Assembly: GCF_001403795.1 (NCBI RefSeq)
Contig: NZ_CXSU01000011.1
Coordinates: 684,247-748,246, forward strand
Direction of reading: 5' to 3'
Source of the DNA: Jannaschia donghaensis
GTDB lineage: Bacteria > Pseudomonadota > Alphaproteobacteria > Rhodobacterales > Rhodobacteraceae
DNA: 64,000 nucleotides
Shown here in pieces: positions 36,192 to 45,006 of the stretch (positions within the stretch are counted from its first letter, which is position 1; each line of letters opens with the position of its first letter). Below the pieces are notes generated by a model. It was not told the DNA's origin and did not search any database. It saw only the letters and a program-made list of their open reading frames with translations. Both the position numbers and the translations under genes were made by a program.

Positions 36192-37175
36192 TTAGCCGTC
36201 GGTACCGGGGATGCGGCCGTCCAGCTCGTCCTCGATATGCACGCGGATGATCGTGTCCATATCGGGCTCCGCCACGAAGCCCAGATCGCGGGCGCGGGCG
36301 GGGTCGAAGGCCTGGGGCCAGCCTGCGACGATCTTCGCCACCGTCTCGTCCGGCTCCCGCCGGATGCGGGCCGCGGCGTCCGGCCCGGCGACACGCTCCA
36401 GCGCGGCAATCTCGTCGGCGACTGTCGCATCCACGCCCGGCAGCGACAAAGCGCGATCCTGACCCATCGGGGCCAGATCCATTTCGGCGGCATGGATCAG
36501 GAACCCGACGGCGGCGCGGGGGCTGGCGAACCAGTGGCGGGTCGTGTCCGGCACGGGCAGAACGGCATCCTGACCCACCAGCGGTTCGCGCAGGATCGAG
36601 GAATAGAAGCCCGACGCGGCGGCATTGGGCTTGCCCGGCCGGATGCAGATCGTGGGCAGGCGCAGGGAAATGCCATCGAGTGCGCCGCGCCGCGACAGAT
36701 CGGATATCAGCAACTCCCCCATCGCCTTTTGCGTGCCGTAGCTGGTCAGCGGCAGGGTCGGCTGATCGTCGGGGATGACGTCGGGCAGCGGCGCGCCGAA
36801 GACCGCGATGGACGACGTGAAGACGAGGCGGGGGCGATAACCGTCCTGGCGCGTGATCGCATCGCACAGCAGGATCGTGCCGTGCAGGTTGACGGAATAG
36901 CCCTTGTGCAGATCGGCCTCCGCCTCGCCCGAGACGATGGCGGCCAGGTGGAAGATGACATCGGGCCGGTTTTCGATCAGGGCGACGGCGGCCTTGGGGT
37001 CCGACAGATCGGCGGCCATCGCGGCCCCGGGCATCCCGTCTGGCATCACCGGCGGCACCACATCGACCAGCGTCAGGCTGTCGATCGGCGTCCCCTGGAT
37101 CGTACCGCGCGCGACCAGCGCATCGGTCAATTTGCGTCCGATCATGCCGGCCGCGCCGGTGATGAGAATGTGCAT
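36192..37175 (-). CDS. NAD-dependent epimerase/dehydratase, D-erythronate dehydrogenase (DenD)-like
   Basis: Extended short-chain dehydrogenase of 327 residues. The NAD-binding motif is MHILITGAAGMIGRKL at the N-terminus, with the catalytic Ser region FTSSIAVFG and YGTQKAMGE (Tyr and Lys). The layout LTLVDVVPP and FHLAAIVSGEAEADLHKGY is like DenD, which oxidises D-erythronate, so that assignment is favoured over a nucleotide-sugar epimerase. The ATG at 37175 begins the Rossmann fold. No other erythronate-pathway gene is nearby. Confidence 0.82.
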   Translation of the reverse strand: MHILITGAAGMIGRKLTDALVARGTIQGTPIDSLTLVDVVPPVMPDGMPGAAMAADLSDPKAAVALIENRPDVIFHLAAIVSGEAEADLHKGYSVNLHGTILLCDAITRQDGYRPRLVFTSSIAVFGAPLPDVIPDDQPTLPLTSYGTQKAMGELLISDLSRRGALDGISLRLPTICIRPGKPNAAASGFYSSILREPLVGQDAVLPVPDTTRHWFASPRAAVGFLIHAAEMDLAPMGQDRALSLPGVDATVADEIAALERVAGPDAAARIRREPDETVAKIVAGWPQAFDPARARDLGFVAEPDMDTIIRVHIEDELDGRIPGTDG

Positions 37176-37262
37176 GGCAGGTCCCCTGTTTGCGTCCAGC
37201 GTGGCGACACTGGACGCGATGGGCAAGAGGGGAAGGGCCGCCGACGCGCCGCCTGCCGCGCG

Positions 37263-38249
37263 TCAGATCAGCCCGTCGGCCGCGAACAGCGCCTTGATGT
37301 CTTCGGCCGGGCGCGGCCCGATGTGGCCGATGACCTCGCGCGCGCAGGTCACGCCCATGCGCGCGGCCGTTTCCAGGTCGCGCCCCGACCCCAGGCCATA
37401 CAGGAACCCGGCGGCGAATTGATCGCCCGCCCCCGTCGCGTCCACGACTTTGGTGGCCGTAACGGGGGCCGTGACGCGCGTGTCGCCCGACCGGACCCAG
37501 ACGTCATGGCCGGACCGCGTGCAGGCGACGATCTCGCAGACGTCGGCGGCCATGCCGATGGCCCGCTCCAGATCGTCGGTTTCATACAGTGTCATCCATT
37601 CGGCGGCGTTGCCGATGGCCACGTCCATGTCCTCGGCGATCAGGCGTTTGAAATCGTCGCGGTGACGTTCGGCGCAGAACGGATCGGAGATGGTGATGGT
37701 GGATTTGCCGCCCGCCGCCTTCATCTTGGCCGCCGCTTCCGAGAATGCCGTTTTTCCTTCGGGTTTGTCGAAAAGATAGCCTTCGAGAAACAGCATCCCG
37801 CCGCCCGCGAAGACCTCCGGCACGTCAGAGGAGGCGAGGTCGGCACCGGCCCCGAGGTAGGTATTCATCGAGCGTTCGCCGTCGGGCGATACGAAGATCA
37901 TCGACCGCGACGTCGGCAGGTCGACACCTTGGGGCGGAGTCGGGAAGGCCGTGCCCGACGCTTCCATCGTCTGAGCGTAAAATCGGCCGAGGGCGTCATT
38001 CTTCACTTTGCCGATGAAGGCCGTCGTCAGACCCAGCGCGCCGATGCCCGCCAACGTGTTCGCCACCGACCCGCCCGGCGCCTCGACCCGTTCGGACATC
38101 GCCGCATAGAGAAGTTCGGCGCGGTCGCGTTCGATCAGCTGCATGATCCCCTTTTCGATGCCCATCTGGTCGAGGAACGTGTCGGTGGAGGGGGAGATTA
38201 CATCGACGATGGCGTTGCCGATGCCGATCACGTCGTAGGTCTGGGTCAT
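37263..38249 (-). CDS. PfkB-family carbohydrate/adenosine kinase
   Basis: A 328-residue ribokinase-fold kinase close to the bacterial adenosine kinase group. It starts MTQTYDVIGIGNAIVDVIS; GGSVANTLAGIGALG is the first PfkB signature and VVDATGAGDQFAAGFLYGL the second, with the catalytic Asp in GAGD. Adenosine or another sugar/nucleoside is the likely substrate. It may support purine salvage, complementing the purine operon elsewhere in the window (inference). Confidence 0.88.
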   Translation of the reverse strand: MTQTYDVIGIGNAIVDVISPSTDTFLDQMGIEKGIMQLIERDRAELLYAAMSERVEAPGGSVANTLAGIGALGLTTAFIGKVKNDALGRFYAQTMEASGTAFPTPPQGVDLPTSRSMIFVSPDGERSMNTYLGAGADLASSDVPEVFAGGGMLFLEGYLFDKPEGKTAFSEAAAKMKAAGGKSTITISDPFCAERHRDDFKRLIAEDMDVAIGNAAEWMTLYETDDLERAIGMAADVCEIVACTRSGHDVWVRSGDTRVTAPVTATKVVDATGAGDQFAAGFLYGLGSGRDLETAARMGVTCAREVIGHIGPRPAEDIKALFAADGLI

Positions 38250-38277
38250 GGATGGTCCTTGCGTCTGGCGAAGATCC

Positions 38278-38325
38278 GGGCGCTGTCGCCCGCCTCCGCG
38301 GATATTTCGGGATATGTGATGAGAG
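38278..38325. repeat. Short intergenic repeat with hairpin
   Basis: The sequence GGGCGCTGTCGCCC forms a five-base stem with a four-base loop and is followed by GCCTCCGCGGATATTTCGGG and a purine-rich tail. It fills most of the gap between the nth gene and the PfkB kinase gene. It belongs with the elements at 61606 and 19121 (and weakly 9870). It could act as a transcription-pausing or mRNA-stabilising element. Confidence 0.5.
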
Positions 38326-38328
38326 AGA

Positions 38329-38979
38329 TCAGGCCGGGTCGGTTTTGTCTTCGAACAGGCACAGGTCGCGGATCAGGCAAGCCCCGCACTTGGGTTTACG
38401 CGCCACACAGATATAGCGCCCGTGCAGGATCATCCAGTGGTGCGCGTGGTGCTGAAATTCGACGGGCACATGATCCTCGATCGCCCGCTCCACGGCGTCG
38501 ACGTCCTTGCCCGGGGCGATGCCTGCGCGGTTGCCGACGCGAAAGATGTGCGTATCGACGGCCTGTGCGGGGTGGTTGAACCACATGTTCAGGACGACAT
38601 TCGCCGTCTTACGACCCACACCGGGCAGACGGATCAGCGCGGCGCGGGAAGAGGGCACCTGCCCGTCATAATCGTCGACGATCATCTGGCTCAGCTTGAT
38701 GACGTTCTTGGCCTTTTGGCGAAACAGCCCGATGGTCTTGATGTGCTCGGTCACGGTTTCCAGCCCCAGATCCAGCATCTTCTGCGGCGTGTCGGCCACC
38801 GCGAACAGGCCGCGCGTGGCCTTGTTGACGCCCGCGTCCGTCGCCTGCGCCGAGAGGGCGACGGCGACGACGAGCGTATAGGCGTTGACGTGTTCCAACT
38901 CGCCTTCGGGCTCGGCCTCGGCGGTTTGGAAGCGCGTGAAGATCTCGCGCATGATCGGATAGGGAAGTTGCTTGGCCAT
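38329..38979 (-). CDS. nth: Endonuclease III
   Basis: Base-excision-repair glycosylase/AP lyase of 216 residues that removes oxidised pyrimidines. The helix-hairpin-helix LPGVGRKTANVVLN contains the catalytic Lys124, and VDTHIFRVGNR contains Asp142. The [4Fe-4S] cluster ligands follow the C-x6-C-x2-C-x5-C rule (CVARKPKCGACLIRDLC). It is divergent from the Ada-like gene, making a small DNA-repair cluster. Confidence 0.96.
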   Translation of the reverse strand: MAKQLPYPIMREIFTRFQTAEAEPEGELEHVNAYTLVVAVALSAQATDAGVNKATRGLFAVADTPQKMLDLGLETVTEHIKTIGLFRQKAKNVIKLSQMIVDDYDGQVPSSRAALIRLPGVGRKTANVVLNMWFNHPAQAVDTHIFRVGNRAGIAPGKDVDAVERAIEDHVPVEFQHHAHHWMILHGRYICVARKPKCGACLIRDLCLFEDKTDPA

Positions 38980-39082
38980 GGCGGGCGATATGGCCCGGCG
39001 CGGGGGGATCGGCAAGCATTGCGCAGGTTTCGGGTCGCGGCGAACGCGGGGGGTGCCTAGATTGCGGGTCAGGAGAGATGCG

Positions 39083-39949
39083 ATGACTGACCTGACCCCG
39101 ACCCAAACCGGATACCACTACGCCCTGATGCGGCGTGCGATCGACCTGATCGACGCACGAGCCGATGCGCCGCCGTCGCTGGAGGTGCTTGCCGCCCAGA
39201 TGAACCTGTCGCCCGCGCATTTCCAGCGCGTCTTCAGCGCCTGGGCCGGGGTCAGCCCCAAGCGGTTTCAGCAGTATCTGACCCTGGGCCATGCCAAGAC
39301 ATTGCTAGCAGATCGGTTCACCCTGCTCGACACCGCGCATGAGGCCGGATTGTCCGGAACGGGTCGGTTGCACGACCTGTTCCTGCGGTGGGAGGCGATG
39401 TCGCCCGGTGACTACGCGCGCGGCGGTGCCGGGCTGACCATCCGTCATGGTTGGCTGGACGGGCCGTTCGGCGAGATGTTGGTCATGGTCACCGATCGGG
39501 GCATCTGTGGTCTGGCCTTCGCCGCCGAGACGGGCCGCGATGCGGCGCTGGCCGACATGACGTCACGCTGGCCCGCCGCGACGTTTCTGGCCGATGACGC
39601 GGCCATCGCGCCGCATGCCGCCGCGCTGGGCGATCTGCGCGGCGAGGCGCGGCTGCACCTGATCGGCGCGCCGTTCCAGATAAAGGTCTGGGAGGCGCTG
39701 ATGCGCATCCCCTCGGGCCATGTCACCACCTACGGCGAAATCGCGGGCGCGGTCGGCAGCCCGCGTGCCGTGCGGGCCGTGGGCACCGCCGTGGGGCGCA
39801 ACCCGGTCAGTTGGCTGATCCCCTGTCACCGCGCGCTGCGCAAATCGGGGGGGCTTGGCGGCTATCACTGGGGACTGCCGGTCAAACGCGCGATGCTGGC
39901 GTGGGAAGGGGCACGGGCGGATGCGGAACCGCGGGCGAGATCGGCCTGA
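39083..39949 (+). CDS. Ada-like protein: AraC-type HTH fused to methylated-DNA-cysteine methyltransferase
   Basis: A 288-residue protein with an AraC-type helix-turn-helix domain (about residues 10-112, LEVLAAQMNLSPAHFQRVFS) and a DNA methyltransferase domain that transfers the O6-methyl group of guanine to Cys248 in LIPCHRAL. The N-terminal zinc-binding methylphosphotriester domain of E. coli Ada is absent, so it cannot be switched on in the classic way. AGGAG precedes the ATG. It is divergent from nth. Confidence 0.92.
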   Translation: MTDLTPTQTGYHYALMRRAIDLIDARADAPPSLEVLAAQMNLSPAHFQRVFSAWAGVSPKRFQQYLTLGHAKTLLADRFTLLDTAHEAGLSGTGRLHDLFLRWEAMSPGDYARGGAGLTIRHGWLDGPFGEMLVMVTDRGICGLAFAAETGRDAALADMTSRWPAATFLADDAAIAPHAAALGDLRGEARLHLIGAPFQIKVWEALMRIPSGHVTTYGEIAGAVGSPRAVRAVGTAVGRNPVSWLIPCHRALRKSGGLGGYHWGLPVKRAMLAWEGARADAEPRARSA

Positions 39950-40110
39950 CACGGCATTTCAGGGGCTTGTTATTGCCTATCGCGCGCGGTCGGCGCATCT
40001 GCAGTGGCGAAGCCCCGCCCATCGATGCCGCCGATGCGCAAACCGATGGAACGGGGATCGTCTCCATGCGTTGACAAGGCGCACATCCAAAACCGAGCGG
40101 AAATACCCAA

Positions 40111-40761
40111 ATGACCTTCTTCAAAGCCCCCCTTGCCCTGACCCTGACCGGCACGCTGATCATCGCCGGCTGCGTCGACGCCACCACCGGAGAGCCGAAC
40201 CGTACACGCAACGGCGCGCTGATCGGCGCGGGCATCGGGGCCGCCACGGGTGCCATCGCAGGTGACGGCAACCGGCGCGACGAAATCCTGGCCGGTGCCG
40301 TCATCGGCGGTGCCGCCGGTGGCCTGATCGGCAACCGTCTGGACCGTCAGGCCGCCGACCTGCGCGCGCAGCTAGGCGATGACCGTATCCTGATCAACAA
40401 CACCGGCGAGCAGCTGATCGTGACGCTGCCGCAGGATATCCTGTTCGACACCGACAGCGCGTCGCTGCGCGCCGACCTGCAGTCCGACATTCGCGCCCTG
40501 GGGCGGAACCTGAACCAATATCCCAACACGCGGGTCCAGGTCATCGGACACACCGACAGCGAAGGCTCCGCCGCCTATAACCAGGACCTGTCGGAGCGGA
40601 GGGCCCGTTCGGTCGCCGGTGTTCTGCTGGAACAGGGCGTCTCCGGTTCCCGCGTGGTGCCGATCGGCCGGGGCGAGGCGCAGCCCATCGCCTCCAACAA
40701 TTCGGCCGAAGGTCGCCGCCAGAACCGTCGCGTGGAAATCATCATCACGCCCACGGCTTGA
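40111..40761 (+). CDS. OmpA-family lipoprotein with glycine-zipper domain
   Basis: A 216-residue predicted outer-membrane lipoprotein. The lipobox is LIIAGC with acylated Cys21. Residues 35-75 are Gly/Ala-rich repeats (GALIGAGIGAATGAIAG, GAVIGGAAGGLIG), a glycine zipper. The C-terminal OmpA domain binds peptidoglycan (FDTDSASLRADLQSDIRALG, VIGHTDSEGSAAYN, LSERRARSVAGVL). It resembles YiaD/Pal-type envelope-anchoring proteins. A terminator follows. Confidence 0.93.
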   Translation: MTFFKAPLALTLTGTLIIAGCVDATTGEPNRTRNGALIGAGIGAATGAIAGDGNRRDEILAGAVIGGAAGGLIGNRLDRQAADLRAQLGDDRILINNTGEQLIVTLPQDILFDTDSASLRADLQSDIRALGRNLNQYPNTRVQVIGHTDSEGSAAYNQDLSERRARSVAGVLLEQGVSGSRVVPIGRGEAQPIASNNSAEGRRQNRRVEIIITPTA

Positions 40762-40781
40762 TCCTTGCTCAGGTGAACACG

Positions 40782-40812
40782 GCCCCCGGTTTCACGACCG
40801 GGGGCTTTTTTG
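40782..40812 (+). terminator. Rho-independent terminator after the OmpA-family gene
   Basis: Stem GCCCCCGGT with ACCGGGGGC (nine bases, loop of six) is followed by TTTTTTG. It begins 21 bases after the stop codon. Confidence 0.9.
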
Positions 40813-40828
40813 TTGCATCACCGGGAAT

Positions 40829-40847
40829 TGGTCATATCTTCTGACCA
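40829..40847. promoter_or_regulatory. Candidate operator for the FadR-type regulator
   Basis: A perfect inverted repeat TGGTCA-N7-TGACCA ends 12 bases before the ATG of the GntR/FadR-family gene. The half-site TGGTC/GACCA is like those recognised by FadR-subfamily GntR regulators, though the usual spacer is shorter. Autoregulation is suggested. Confidence 0.45.
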
Positions 40848-40859
40848 CTCGGGGGGCAC

Positions 40860-41627
40860 ATGCCGTTTCAAAAGATCACATCGGAAAAGCTGGCCTCCGC
40901 CGTCACGCGGCAGATCGAGCATCTTATCCTGCGCGGTATCCTGCGTCCCGGTGACCGCCTGCCGGCCGAGCGGGAGCTTTCGGATCGGCTGGGCGTGTCC
41001 CGCCCGTCCCTGCGCGAAGCGGTCGCCGAGTTGCAGGGTCGCGGGCTTCTGACCTCCCGGGCCGGGGCGGGGGTCTATGTCGCCGACGTGCTTGGCAACG
41101 CGTTCTCGCCCGCGCTCACGCAGCTTTTCGCAAGTCACGAGGATGCGCTCTTCGATTATATCGCGTTCCGCCGCGATATGGAGGGATTGGCCGCTGCCCG
41201 CGCCGCGACCCATGGATCGGATACGGATCTGGCGTTGGTCGACACCATTTTCCGCAAGATGGAGGCCGCGCACGACAAGCGCGACCCGTCCGACGAGGCG
41301 GCGCTGGACGCCGATTTCCACATGGCCATCGTCGAAGCGTCGCACAACGTCATCATGCTGCACATGATGCGCTCGATGATGGATCTGCTGCGCGAGGGCG
41401 TGTTCTACAACCGGTCCGTGATGTTCCGCCGGCGCACCACGCGCGACGTTCTTCTGGATCAGCACCGGGCGATAAACGTGGCCCTTCAGGACAGGGATGC
41501 CGCCGGGGCGAAGACCGCGGTGGAGGCGCATCTGAACTACGTCCGCGGTTCGCTGTCGGACCAGAAGGAAGCGGATCGTCACGAAGATGTGGCCCGGTTG
41601 AGGTTGCAGCAGGAAGTCGAACGCTAA
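40860..41627 (+). CDS. GntR-family (FadR subfamily) transcriptional regulator
   Basis: A 255-residue repressor-type protein. The N-terminal winged helix (LRPGDRLPAERELSDRLGVSRPSLREAV) is followed by an all-helical FCD ligand-binding domain with metal-binding histidines (DADFHMAIVEASHN, HLNYVRG). This class (PdhR, LldR, GlcC) senses pyruvate, lactate, glycolate or related acids. The start MPFQKITSEKLA is close to PdhR/FadR family starts. No obvious target operon adjoins it; an inverted repeat overlaps its own leader. Confidence 0.9.
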   Translation: MPFQKITSEKLASAVTRQIEHLILRGILRPGDRLPAERELSDRLGVSRPSLREAVAELQGRGLLTSRAGAGVYVADVLGNAFSPALTQLFASHEDALFDYIAFRRDMEGLAAARAATHGSDTDLALVDTIFRKMEAAHDKRDPSDEAALDADFHMAIVEASHNVIMLHMMRSMMDLLREGVFYNRSVMFRRRTTRDVLLDQHRAINVALQDRDAAGAKTAVEAHLNYVRGSLSDQKEADRHEDVARLRLQQEVER

Positions 41628-41888
41628 AGCAGCATCGCCTCTGGACAGGCCAAACTGCGAATGCGGCCTCGGTCCTGCCATGGCCGCCGGCAAGTCGCGG
41701 TTCTCACCCATGACGAGTGTCGTCGTTTTGAAAAGGCGCGCGGCATTCGCGTCGCGGGCCACCAATCGCAAGGGTCCGGCCGCCTTGCGCACCACGACAT
41801 ATGCGTCGTCCGCCTTGCGGGTCTTAATCTCGATCAACTATACCTCGGATGTCGCGCGTACTCACGCGTCCAATCAGGGTGTCCGCCC
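41628..41888. other. 261-base gap between the FadR-type gene and ptsP
   Basis: I see no convincing gene here. A minus-strand frame beginning with TTG near 41837 reads MIEIKTRKADDAYVVVRKAA, but it has no stop before running antisense through the regulator gene. It may be a decayed gene or chance. No terminator was recognised. Confidence 0.4.
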
Positions 41889-44117
41889 CTACCGCCGCCG
41901 CAAATACTCCATGACCGCCGGTCGCACCGATTGATCGCCCGCATCACGTGCTGCCTCGATCACGCGGCGCACTTCCCCAAGGTCGGCTTTCAGCAGGATG
42001 TTCTTGACCGGCCCGATGGACGCGGGCCGCATCGACAAACAGCGCAGTCCCATGGCCGCGAAGCACAATGCCTCGACCGGGCGGCCGGCGTCCTCGCCGC
42101 AGAAACTGACGTGGGTGTCGCTTTGCGTGCAGCGGGTGACGATCTTTTCGATCAAGGACAGGAAGCTGACGTTGAGCGTGTCGTAGCGGCGGCGCACGCG
42201 TTCGTTCTCGCGGTCGGCGGCAAAGAAGAATTGTTTGAGGTCGTTGCCGCCGATGGAGATGAAGTCCGCCTCTTCGAAGAAGCGACGGGGCGCGAAGGCA
42301 AGGCTCGGCGTTTCCAACATCGCACCGATCCTAAGCGTGCCGGGCAGCTTGTGACCCAGCGATGCCTCACGGTGCAACTCGCGGGTCAGATGGGCGCGCG
42401 CCTCCAGAAATTCCTCCATCTGTGCGATGAAGGGGAACATGATGTTCATGTCCCGCCCGTCATGCGCGCGCAGCAGGGCCTGCAGTTGCATTCGCATGAC
42501 CCCCGGCTTGTCGAGGCCCACGCGGATCGCGCGCCAGCCCAGGGCCGGGTTCGGCTCATCCTGGGCCTTCATGTAGGGCAGCACCTTGTCGGAGCCGATG
42601 TCGAGGGTGCGAAAGACCACCGGCAAGCCCTGAGCCGCGTCGATCACGCCGGAATAAAGGGTCGCCAATTCGCCCCGGCGCGGGACCTTGTTGCGCGTCA
42701 GGAACTGCAGCTCGGTGCGGAATAGGCCAACACCTTCCGCGCCGGAGGTGGGCAGCGACGGCAGATCGGCCATCAGCCCCGCATTCATCATCAATTCGAT
42801 ACGCTGCCCGTCCTCTGACACGCATTTCGTGTCGCGGATGCTGGCATAGCGCTGCTGTGCCTGTTGCGCCATCGCCAGCTTTTCGCCGAAGGCGCTGCGC
42901 ACCATGTCGTCGGGGCGCAGATGGGCGATGCCCTGATCGCCGTCCACCAGGATCGGGTCGCCCGACAGGGCCTCGGTCGTGATGCCTTGCGCCTGCAGGA
43001 CAAGCGGGATGGCCCAGGCGCGTGCGACGATGGCCGCGTGACTGCCGACGGAGCCTTCTTCCAGCACCACGCCCTTCAGTTTGCGACCGTATTCCAGCAA
43101 TTCCCCCGGCCCGATGTTGCGCGCAACCAGCACCGCGCCCTCGGGCACCGTGCCCCGGTCGCCCTGACCGGTCAGCATCCGCAGCAGGCGGTTCGACAAA
43201 TCGTCCAGATCGGTCAGCCGCTCGCGCAGGTAGGGGTCGGCGTCGCGCATGCGGGCGCGGGCGGCGGTCTGTTCCTTTTCGACCGCGGCCTCGGCGGTCA
43301 GGCCCGCGTTGATGTCCTCCTCCATCCGGCGCAGCCAGCTGCGCGAATAGGCGAACATGCGGAAGGCTTCGATTACTTCTTTCTGTTCGCTGTCGCCGCC
43401 GGCCTGCGACAACATCCGGTCCACCGACAGACGCAGCTTGTCGACCGCTTCCACCAGGCGCGCGCCCTCCTTTTCAGGGTCGTCGCTGACCGGGTTGGAG
43501 ATCACGACGCGCGGATCGTGCAGGAAGACGACGCCTTCGGTCGCACCCTCCTGACCCATGACGCCCTTGAAGAGAACCTGCTGGCGGTGGCGCGGTTTGA
43601 GCGCCTCGCCTTCCCCGGTGAAGGCCCCCAGCTCCGTCATCTCGGCCAGGACCATGGCCACGACCTCCAGGGCATAGACCTCGTCTTCGGTGAACTGACG
43701 GGCCTCCTTGGATTGAACGACCAACACGCCGAGCCGTTCGCCAAGGCGCTGAACGGGAACGCCCAGGAAGGACGAAAAGACCTCCTCCCCGGTTTCGGGC
43801 ATGTAACGGAACCCCTTGGTTCCGGGCGCGTCGGCAGTGTTGACCGGCGCGCGCCGGCGCGCCACACCGCCGACCAGACCTTCGCCCACGCGCATCCGGG
43901 TGACGTGAACCGCGTCGGGGTTCAGGCCGCGCGTCGCGCAAAGCTCCAGCGTGGCCTCGTCGCGGTGCAGATAGATCGAACAGACCTCGGTCGCCATCGA
44001 GGTGGCGACCAGATCGACGATCCGGTCAAGCCGTTCCTGCCCCTCCGCCGCCTCCGCCATGACGGCCTGAAGGCGTCGCAAGAGCTTGCGACTGTCGCTG
44101 TCCTTTGGCGCTGACAT
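41889..44117 (-). CDS. ptsP: PTS-Ntr enzyme I (phosphoenolpyruvate-protein phosphotransferase PtsP)
   Basis: First component of the nitrogen-related phosphotransferase chain, 742 residues. An N-terminal GAF domain (about residues 20-165) is followed by the PEP-utilising enzyme. The phosphorylated residue is His360 in EEGSVGSHAAIVAR. The PEP-binding barrel includes GVGLFRTELQFL, IMFPFIAQMEEF and FCGEDAGRP with the catalytic Cys. It passes phosphate to NPr and EIIA-Ntr, encoded elsewhere. The start MSAPKDSDSRKLLRRL matches the family; a longer frame to 44201 does not. Confidence 0.94.
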   Translation of the reverse strand: MSAPKDSDSRKLLRRLQAVMAEAAEGQERLDRIVDLVATSMATEVCSIYLHRDEATLELCATRGLNPDAVHVTRMRVGEGLVGGVARRRAPVNTADAPGTKGFRYMPETGEEVFSSFLGVPVQRLGERLGVLVVQSKEARQFTEDEVYALEVVAMVLAEMTELGAFTGEGEALKPRHRQQVLFKGVMGQEGATEGVVFLHDPRVVISNPVSDDPEKEGARLVEAVDKLRLSVDRMLSQAGGDSEQKEVIEAFRMFAYSRSWLRRMEEDINAGLTAEAAVEKEQTAARARMRDADPYLRERLTDLDDLSNRLLRMLTGQGDRGTVPEGAVLVARNIGPGELLEYGRKLKGVVLEEGSVGSHAAIVARAWAIPLVLQAQGITTEALSGDPILVDGDQGIAHLRPDDMVRSAFGEKLAMAQQAQQRYASIRDTKCVSEDGQRIELMMNAGLMADLPSLPTSGAEGVGLFRTELQFLTRNKVPRRGELATLYSGVIDAAQGLPVVFRTLDIGSDKVLPYMKAQDEPNPALGWRAIRVGLDKPGVMRMQLQALLRAHDGRDMNIMFPFIAQMEEFLEARAHLTRELHREASLGHKLPGTLRIGAMLETPSLAFAPRRFFEEADFISIGGNDLKQFFFAADRENERVRRRYDTLNVSFLSLIEKIVTRCTQSDTHVSFCGEDAGRPVEALCFAAMGLRCLSMRPASIGPVKNILLKADLGEVRRVIEAARDAGDQSVRPAVMEYLRRR

Positions 44118-44207
44118 TTCTTGCCCCGGCTTGCCTGTCGCGGCGACCTTATCGAAGCGTGCGGAGGAAGGGGAGGGGGCCTGTCCCCAATGGGCGGCCA
44201 AATGGGG

Positions 44208-44927
44208 TCAACCGCCGAATTCGCGCGCCGCCGTTGCCAGCCGCGCCAGATAAGCGTCGCAGATCAGAATGATACGCCCATTGCGCGACCATTGCGCCGA
44301 TCCGTCGCAATCGTCGAGCGCGAGGGTGATCTGCGAATGCCAGTCGAACGCCGCCAACAGATCCATCGCCAGCGCCACGGCCTGCGGGCTGGGCGTGCCG
44401 TCGGCGCTCAGCCCTTCGCCGCGCTGCAACGTCGTCTCGGTCGCCCGCACCCCGTCGGGCAGGCGGAGCGGCGCAAGAAGGCGTCGCCACCCCCGGCCGA
44501 TCTCCGGACCCCGATCCCGGCAGGCTGCCGCCTCCCTCTCGGTCAGGCCGAGCGCATTCAATTCCGGCGCGCGTGCGTCTGGCACCATCCCGTGATGCAG
44601 GCAGACCATCTGCCCCGCGCGCCGCCGATCCGACTGATACTCCGAAAACGGGCCCGGTGTGTCGTTCTCGACCCAGTGGGCGGCGACGCGATGGGTCAGG
44701 ATCCGCGTCGCGTCTTCGGGCAAGCGATCGGCCAGAAGAACGACGGCAAAGGCGTCCGCCATGTCTTCCTCGGAGGCGAGAAGGGGCAGGTCGAATTCCC
44801 GCAGGACCGCGTGCCCGATCTCGTGCGCGACGACATGCACGAAGATATCGTCCACGATCTCGTCCGCCACAGCCGGCCAAGCCAGCAGGACGGACCCGAC
44901 GAGGGACAGGGCGCGAGGTCGGATCAT
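44208..44927 (-). CDS. DUF4344 putative secreted metallopeptidase
   Basis: A 239-residue protein with a signal peptide (MIRPRALSLVGSVLLAWPAVA). A zinc-protease-like HEIGH lies at residues 35-39 (FVHVVAHEIGHAVL), followed by EEDMADAFAVVLLA with a possible third metal ligand. The C-terminal half has cysteines in MVCLHHG, ACRDRG, DDCDG and LICDAYL that could form disulfides. The DUF4344 label is from recall of these motifs. It sits between lysC and ptsP on the same strand. The substrate is unknown. Confidence 0.78.
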   Translation of the reverse strand: MIRPRALSLVGSVLLAWPAVADEIVDDIFVHVVAHEIGHAVLREFDLPLLASEEDMADAFAVVLLADRLPEDATRILTHRVAAHWVENDTPGPFSEYQSDRRRAGQMVCLHHGMVPDARAPELNALGLTEREAAACRDRGPEIGRGWRRLLAPLRLPDGVRATETTLQRGEGLSADGTPSPQAVALAMDLLAAFDWHSQITLALDDCDGSAQWSRNGRIILICDAYLARLATAAREFGG

Positions 44928-45006
44928 TTCATGCGGATCATCGCAAGTCGAAGCGGCTGGCGCAACGGTCCACGCGCGCCGCCCCGACGGTCGGCGACCG
45001 CGCGCC

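Noticed and set aside
40071-40093. TTGACA before the OmpA-family gene as a -35 element.
   Set aside because: No -10-like hexamer is found 16-18 bases downstream.
41640-41837. A minus-strand frame starting with TTG after ptsP (MIEIKTRKADDAY...).
   Set aside because: It has no stop before running antisense through the FadR-type gene, and no family is recognised.
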